Origin: a bacterium ADurb.Bin374
GTDB lineage: Bacteria > Riflebacteria > Ozemobacteria > Ozemobacterales > Ozemobacteraceae
Reading direction: 5' to 3'
Assembly: GCA_002068715.1 (NCBI GenBank)
Contig: MWAR01000491.1
Span: 1 to 8,861 of the forward strand
DNA length: 8,861 bases
The notes beneath the pieces are model-generated. The model was given only the letters and a program-made list of their open reading frames with translations, made no database searches and was not told the DNA's origin. The translations under genes were made by a program, and so were the position numbers. Of the stretch, positions 5,831 to 8,861 are shown in pieces (positions within the stretch are counted from its first letter, which is position 1; every line of letters begins with the position of its first letter).

Positions 5831-6874
5831 ATGCGTTCTTTCCTGAGAGGTGCCAAACACGTCGTTTCCGTTCTCGCCGTTCTTCTTTTTGCCGCTGTCG
5901 CCGGCCCGGTGTGCGGCGCGGAAGGGGGGTGGGCGACGATCGATGCGAGATTGCTGCTGGCCATTCATCCCAACATGGCTTGCTTCGATTATTCACACAA
6001 CCGGTTTTTCAGGAATGACGCCTCGTCTCAAAACGCTGCCGCTCTCGGTCAGACCCTGCAGGCTGCCTGGAACAAAACACAGCCGAAGCTTCGCGAACTC
6101 GGAAAGAAGCTGGACAAGATCAACCAGGCCAAGTTCGACATTCTCCAGAAACGTGAAGCGACGATTCGGTCTCTGATGGAAAATGAAGCGAACAAGCGAG
6201 GCCAGATGCGCGACAGGGCCAAGCAGATCGGGGAATATGAAGCACAGTATTCGAAATCGCTTGCCGAGTGCGACTCCCAGATTGCCCAGCTTGCCGGCGA
6301 GATCGAAAATACCCAGGAAGAAGCATATTCACCGGTATATTTAACGAAGAGCGAAACGGCGATGCGGTTCGAATCGATGAAAAAGGAAATCGAGTCGCTG
6401 ATCGAGCAGACGGCCCGAGAAAACCGGATCGGGGTCGTTCTGGATACCTCGTTCGGGCGAAGTTCCCAGCAGCATTCGCCGAAGCCTACGACGATTCCCC
6501 GGTATCCGGAGCCGTCAGATACTCTCGCTTCGAAGCTGTTCCATACGTTTTCGAACTGGACGCCGCCTCAGGTTCCCGCAACGACCGTCCCCGGACCAAA
6601 CGGAAAACCGATCCCGGCGAAAGATCATGTCGCTTTTGCCGCGGGCCAGAACATGGTTCAAACGCTCGAGCGATATCTCGAATTCAAGCCGTATCTCACG
6701 ACGACGGCTGCCAGGTTCAGCTCCGGAAACATTTTCCTCACGGGGGGGATGGATCTGACGCCTGTGGTTGCGAAAAAAATTTTTACCAGGTATCGGATCC
6801 CCGTCGAAATTCAAAACAGTTTCCAGCTGCTCATCCAGAAATACGGACAGTTTGATCGAACATCCGGGATGTGA
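5831..6874 (+). CDS. Exported Skp/OmpH-like coiled-coil protein, second paralogue
   Basis: This 347-residue exported protein is related to the preceding gene's product and starts 3 bases after its stop. The GGAGG at 5816-5820 is 10 bases upstream, inside the previous gene. A nearer ATG at 5824 is in another frame and yields no protein-like product. The signal peptide has basic residues (R2, R6, K9), a hydrophobic core (11-24) and likely cleavage after V-C-G-A (27-30). The signature I-D-A-R-L-L-L-A-I-H-P (37-47) matches the first paralogue. Residues about 75-198 are a long, charged predicted coiled coil. The strand I-G-V-V-L-D-T-S-F (200-208) falls where Skp has its final conserved strand. A Pro-rich linker (about 216-262) leads to a C-terminal domain containing T-G-G-M-D (304-308), matching GG-I-D in the first paralogue. 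Membrane-protein or surface-protein chaperoning is a plausible but unproven role. Confidence 0.8.
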   Translation: MRSFLRGAKHVVSVLAVLLFAAVAGPVCGAEGGWATIDARLLLAIHPNMACFDYSHNRFFRNDASSQNAAALGQTLQAAWNKTQPKLRELGKKLDKINQAKFDILQKREATIRSLMENEANKRGQMRDRAKQIGEYEAQYSKSLAECDSQIAQLAGEIENTQEEAYSPVYLTKSETAMRFESMKKEIESLIEQTARENRIGVVLDTSFGRSSQQHSPKPTTIPRYPEPSDTLASKLFHTFSNWTPPQVPATTVPGPNGKPIPAKDHVAFAAGQNMVQTLERYLEFKPYLTTTAARFSSGNIFLTGGMDLTPVVAKKIFTRYRIPVEIQNSFQLLIQKYGQFDRTSGM

Positions 6875-6904
6875 ACGGCGATTCACTTGCCAAGGGAGGA
6901 TCCT

Positions 6905-8861
6905 ATGAGTAGTTCATGGTTTCGTTCTGTTCTCGCCTTGAGCTTGTTCGTGCTGGTTCTCGCGGGACCGGCTGCTGCTTTGCACCAGTATTATGAGCAG
7001 AACGGCGACTGTTATGTCCTGATCTGTGATGGTCCGTACCGTGGCGCCTATGCGCTGAACAACCTCACGGGCGGTGCCGTTCAAAAGATCTGGGACCTCG
7101 AGGATTCCGACGGTCAGGATCTCGATGCCTATGGCATTACCGCAACCCAGCAGTGGGACGGCTCCGCACCCCAGAAAAAGCTGTATGTCTTTGCGGGTAT
7201 CGATACTGCCCCTCAAGACTGGTACGGCATGATCTCGCGGCGTGTGATCGTCTGGCCCGATGCGACCGGTGTATACTCCGAGGCGGTGGACCGGATCATT
7301 CATCGGTATCATGATCCCGGAAGTCCCGGAGACAGTCCGACGGGCCGCGGCAATCACTGCGCATCCGACTACTGCCAATCTCTTCCGAACATTTTCGGCG
7401 GAACCTGCTATCCGTGCAGTATCGTCCCAGACCCCACGCCTGGAAAGTCTGGATATTATGACGTTCCTGCCGGGCAATGGTATCACTCGCTCGACCATCC
7501 TGTTTGGAGCCCCTATACCTACGGATCCGGAGGAGGGGGCGGCTGGGTGCATTATGTCTGTCGGGAAAATGTCAAGGTGACGTTTCGTGACATCAAACTG
7601 CATTTGTTGGAAAGAAACACCGGCGTGGTCGATCCAGGCGATTTTCCGTCCGACGTGGCCTACGTGAAGACATCTGAAAATTCCACGCTCGACCAACGTG
7701 GAGAATGCGTTGACGGGTGTATCACGGCGAATGATGGCCTGACCGGCCCTGCCGGCGAGATTCCCTATCTCGATTGCTCTTATTCCAGCATCGGCAAGTC
7801 CTATCTGTACAGACGCGAGCCGACATTGACGGAATACACGCTGGTTGGAAAAGACGGCGATACGACGCTCGTGGGAGAACCATCGAACCTTACGACGACA
7901 TCGATCGGCGTGAGTTCGAAAGACACGGCGGGCGACTTCGTCTACGTCGTCGGAACGGATGTGATCAACTCCTGGCTCACGGCCGCGGGGGCGCCATACA
8001 GTATCGCGACCCTGACGGATTTTGCCGTCTCCGACCAGTGGTGGCAGACGGGCGGCATCGCCTATGCCTATGACAAAACGCAGCGAACCGTCTACAAGTT
8101 CGTGCGAAATGACAAGCTCGGTACGACTCCCATTCCTGAGCAGATCAATGTGGGCCTCGATGGCTTCCTTCCCGACTCGATCGGGGCTGACGGGTTCGGC
8201 CACCTCTATTTGATGAAGACGCGTATGAATCCGGCTGATACGAGCACCTGGACCCCCGCGGATGCCAATCTCTACTTACAGACTTGGTCAGATTTCTTCG
8301 GAAACAAATATGGGCGAGCCTTTTTCACGCAGGGCGTATACAAAACGGTTTACAAACGGAATTACTACACCCGCGTGACTGCTCCTATATCTGGTGATAT
8401 CGTTCTTGGAACGAATACGTTCTTTCGCGATTTCATCGTGCCGGCAGGCCAGAATTTCAACGACAAAGCAAACTGGCAGTGGAATGGAAGTTTAACCCAA
8501 TACGGAACGTCGGTCGAGACGGAATACGATGTCAAAATCGCCGTCATCAACAGCGCCACGCCGCCCCAGGTCGAAGGTGACAGGAACGGCCTGTGTGATG
8601 TCCGCGGACCGCTCCTGTTCAGTGCCGATACGGGCGCGTTCAATCCTGCTCCGGCCGACGAAGAAGGAAAATATACTGATGAAAATGTATATTTCTTCGA
8701 GGTGGAGAACTTTCCCAGATTCGATACCAACGAGGTCAATACGTGGTCCGGGGATGACATCGATGGTGACGGTCGGCGCGGGCAGTTCGTCTCGACCGTC
8801 AAAAAGTCTACGATGCAGTATTACTGGAAAGTGATCAAGGTCAAAGACGGCAATGGCGGGG
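6905..8861 (+). CDS. Large exported Cys-rich protein, N-terminal 652 residues (runs off the window)
   Basis: The frame is open from the ATG at 6905 to the last base. The start is well set: AGGGAGGA (6893-6900) lies 4 bases upstream and a signal peptide follows, with hydrophobic core 9-20 and cleavage after A-A-A (23-25). The mature protein is rich in Gly, Asp, Thr, Tyr and Trp, as in beta-structured surface proteins. Ten cysteines lie within residues 36-291 (36, 41, 152, 157, 168, 171, 219, 268, 272, 291), including CYPC (168-171) and CVDGC (268-272), and one more is at 564. Residues about 245-460 have propeller-like strand repeats. D-I-D-G-D-G (618-623) resembles a calcium-binding loop. I do not recognise the family. 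The gene is 30 bases after the second Skp-like gene, so it is probably cotranscribed. A 429-codon antisense frame (8203-6914) is a shadow. Confidence 0.88.
   Translation, partial: MSSSWFRSVLALSLFVLVLAGPAAALHQYYEQNGDCYVLICDGPYRGAYALNNLTGGAVQKIWDLEDSDGQDLDAYGITATQQWDGSAPQKKLYVFAGIDTAPQDWYGMISRRVIVWPDATGVYSEAVDRIIHRYHDPGSPGDSPTGRGNHCASDYCQSLPNIFGGTCYPCSIVPDPTPGKSGYYDVPAGQWYHSLDHPVWSPYTYGSGGGGGWVHYVCRENVKVTFRDIKLHLLERNTGVVDPGDFPSDVAYVKTSENSTLDQRGECVDGCITANDGLTGPAGEIPYLDCSYSSIGKSYLYRREPTLTEYTLVGKDGDTTLVGEPSNLTTTSIGVSSKDTAGDFVYVVGTDVINSWLTAAGAPYSIATLTDFAVSDQWWQTGGIAYAYDKTQRTVYKFVRNDKLGTTPIPEQINVGLDGFLPDSIGADGFGHLYLMKTRMNPADTSTWTPADANLYLQTWSDFFGNKYGRAFFTQGVYKTVYKRNYYTRVTAPISGDIVLGTNTFFRDFIVPAGQNFNDKANWQWNGSLTQYGTSVETEYDVKIAVINSATPPQVEGDRNGLCDVRGPLLFSADTGAFNPAPADEEGKYTDENVYFFEVENFPRFDTNEVNTWSGDDIDGDGRRGQFVSTVKKSTMQYYWKVIKVKDGNGG

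Noticed and set aside
6914..8203. 429-codon open frame on the minus strand
   Set aside because: It lies wholly inside the plus-strand gene at 6905, which has a signal peptide and strong ribosome binding site and is open for 652 codons. The antisense product is Arg/Gly/Ile-rich with no recognisable motif.
1..8861. CRISPR arrays, tRNA/rRNA genes, insertion sequences, toxin-antitoxin or phage genes
   Set aside because: No regularly spaced repeats, RNA gene signatures, transposase motifs or terminal inverted repeats were seen on either strand.

Overview
The window looks like chromosomal DNA of a Gram-negative (diderm) bacterium of fairly high GC, roughly 55-60% by eye. The evidence is the run of exported proteins with Sec signal peptides, one clear lipobox, and two proteins that resemble the periplasmic chaperone Skp/OmpH. 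No gene here is a taxonomic marker. Most proteins are unfamiliar apart from their export signals, which suggests a poorly sampled lineage (Candidatus Riflebacteria/Ozemobacteria would be a guess only). I see no tRNA, rRNA, CRISPR array, transposase or phage gene.

Layout. Positions 1-453 hold the 3' end of an unrecognised gene. A stem-loop at 481-517 follows; its 3' arm carries the ribosome binding site of the next gene, a Trp- and Cys-rich exported or anchored protein (522-1085). A sigma-70-like promoter (1126-1154) precedes trxA (1209-1532). After trxA comes a 531-residue oxidoreductase (1554-3149) that joins a degenerate N-terminal alcohol-dehydrogenase-like segment to a full Gfo/Idh/MocA domain. 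Facing it on the minus strand is a two-gene operon (4744 down to 3171) with an ATGA overlap, encoding a secreted protein and a helical lipoprotein.

A regulatory region of about 340 bases (4745-5083) separates this operon from a plus-strand operon. It contains a good promoter candidate for each direction, a repeat pair spaced two helical turns apart, and two perfect 10-bp palindromes in the plus-strand leader. The plus-strand operon encodes two paralogous exported coiled-coil proteins (5084-5827 and 5831-6874). They share an N-terminal D-x-R-L-L-L-x-x-H-P signature and a GG-[IM]-D motif near the C-terminus. A large Cys-rich exported protein (6905 to beyond 8861) follows and runs off the window.

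How the genes may work together (inference). The five genes from 3171 to 8861 all encode envelope or secreted proteins and share one control region. The two Skp-like proteins lie just upstream of a large export substrate, so they may escort or assemble it, with the divergent secreted protein and lipoprotein acting in the same envelope process. The trxA-oxidoreductase pair appears to be a separate cytoplasmic unit.
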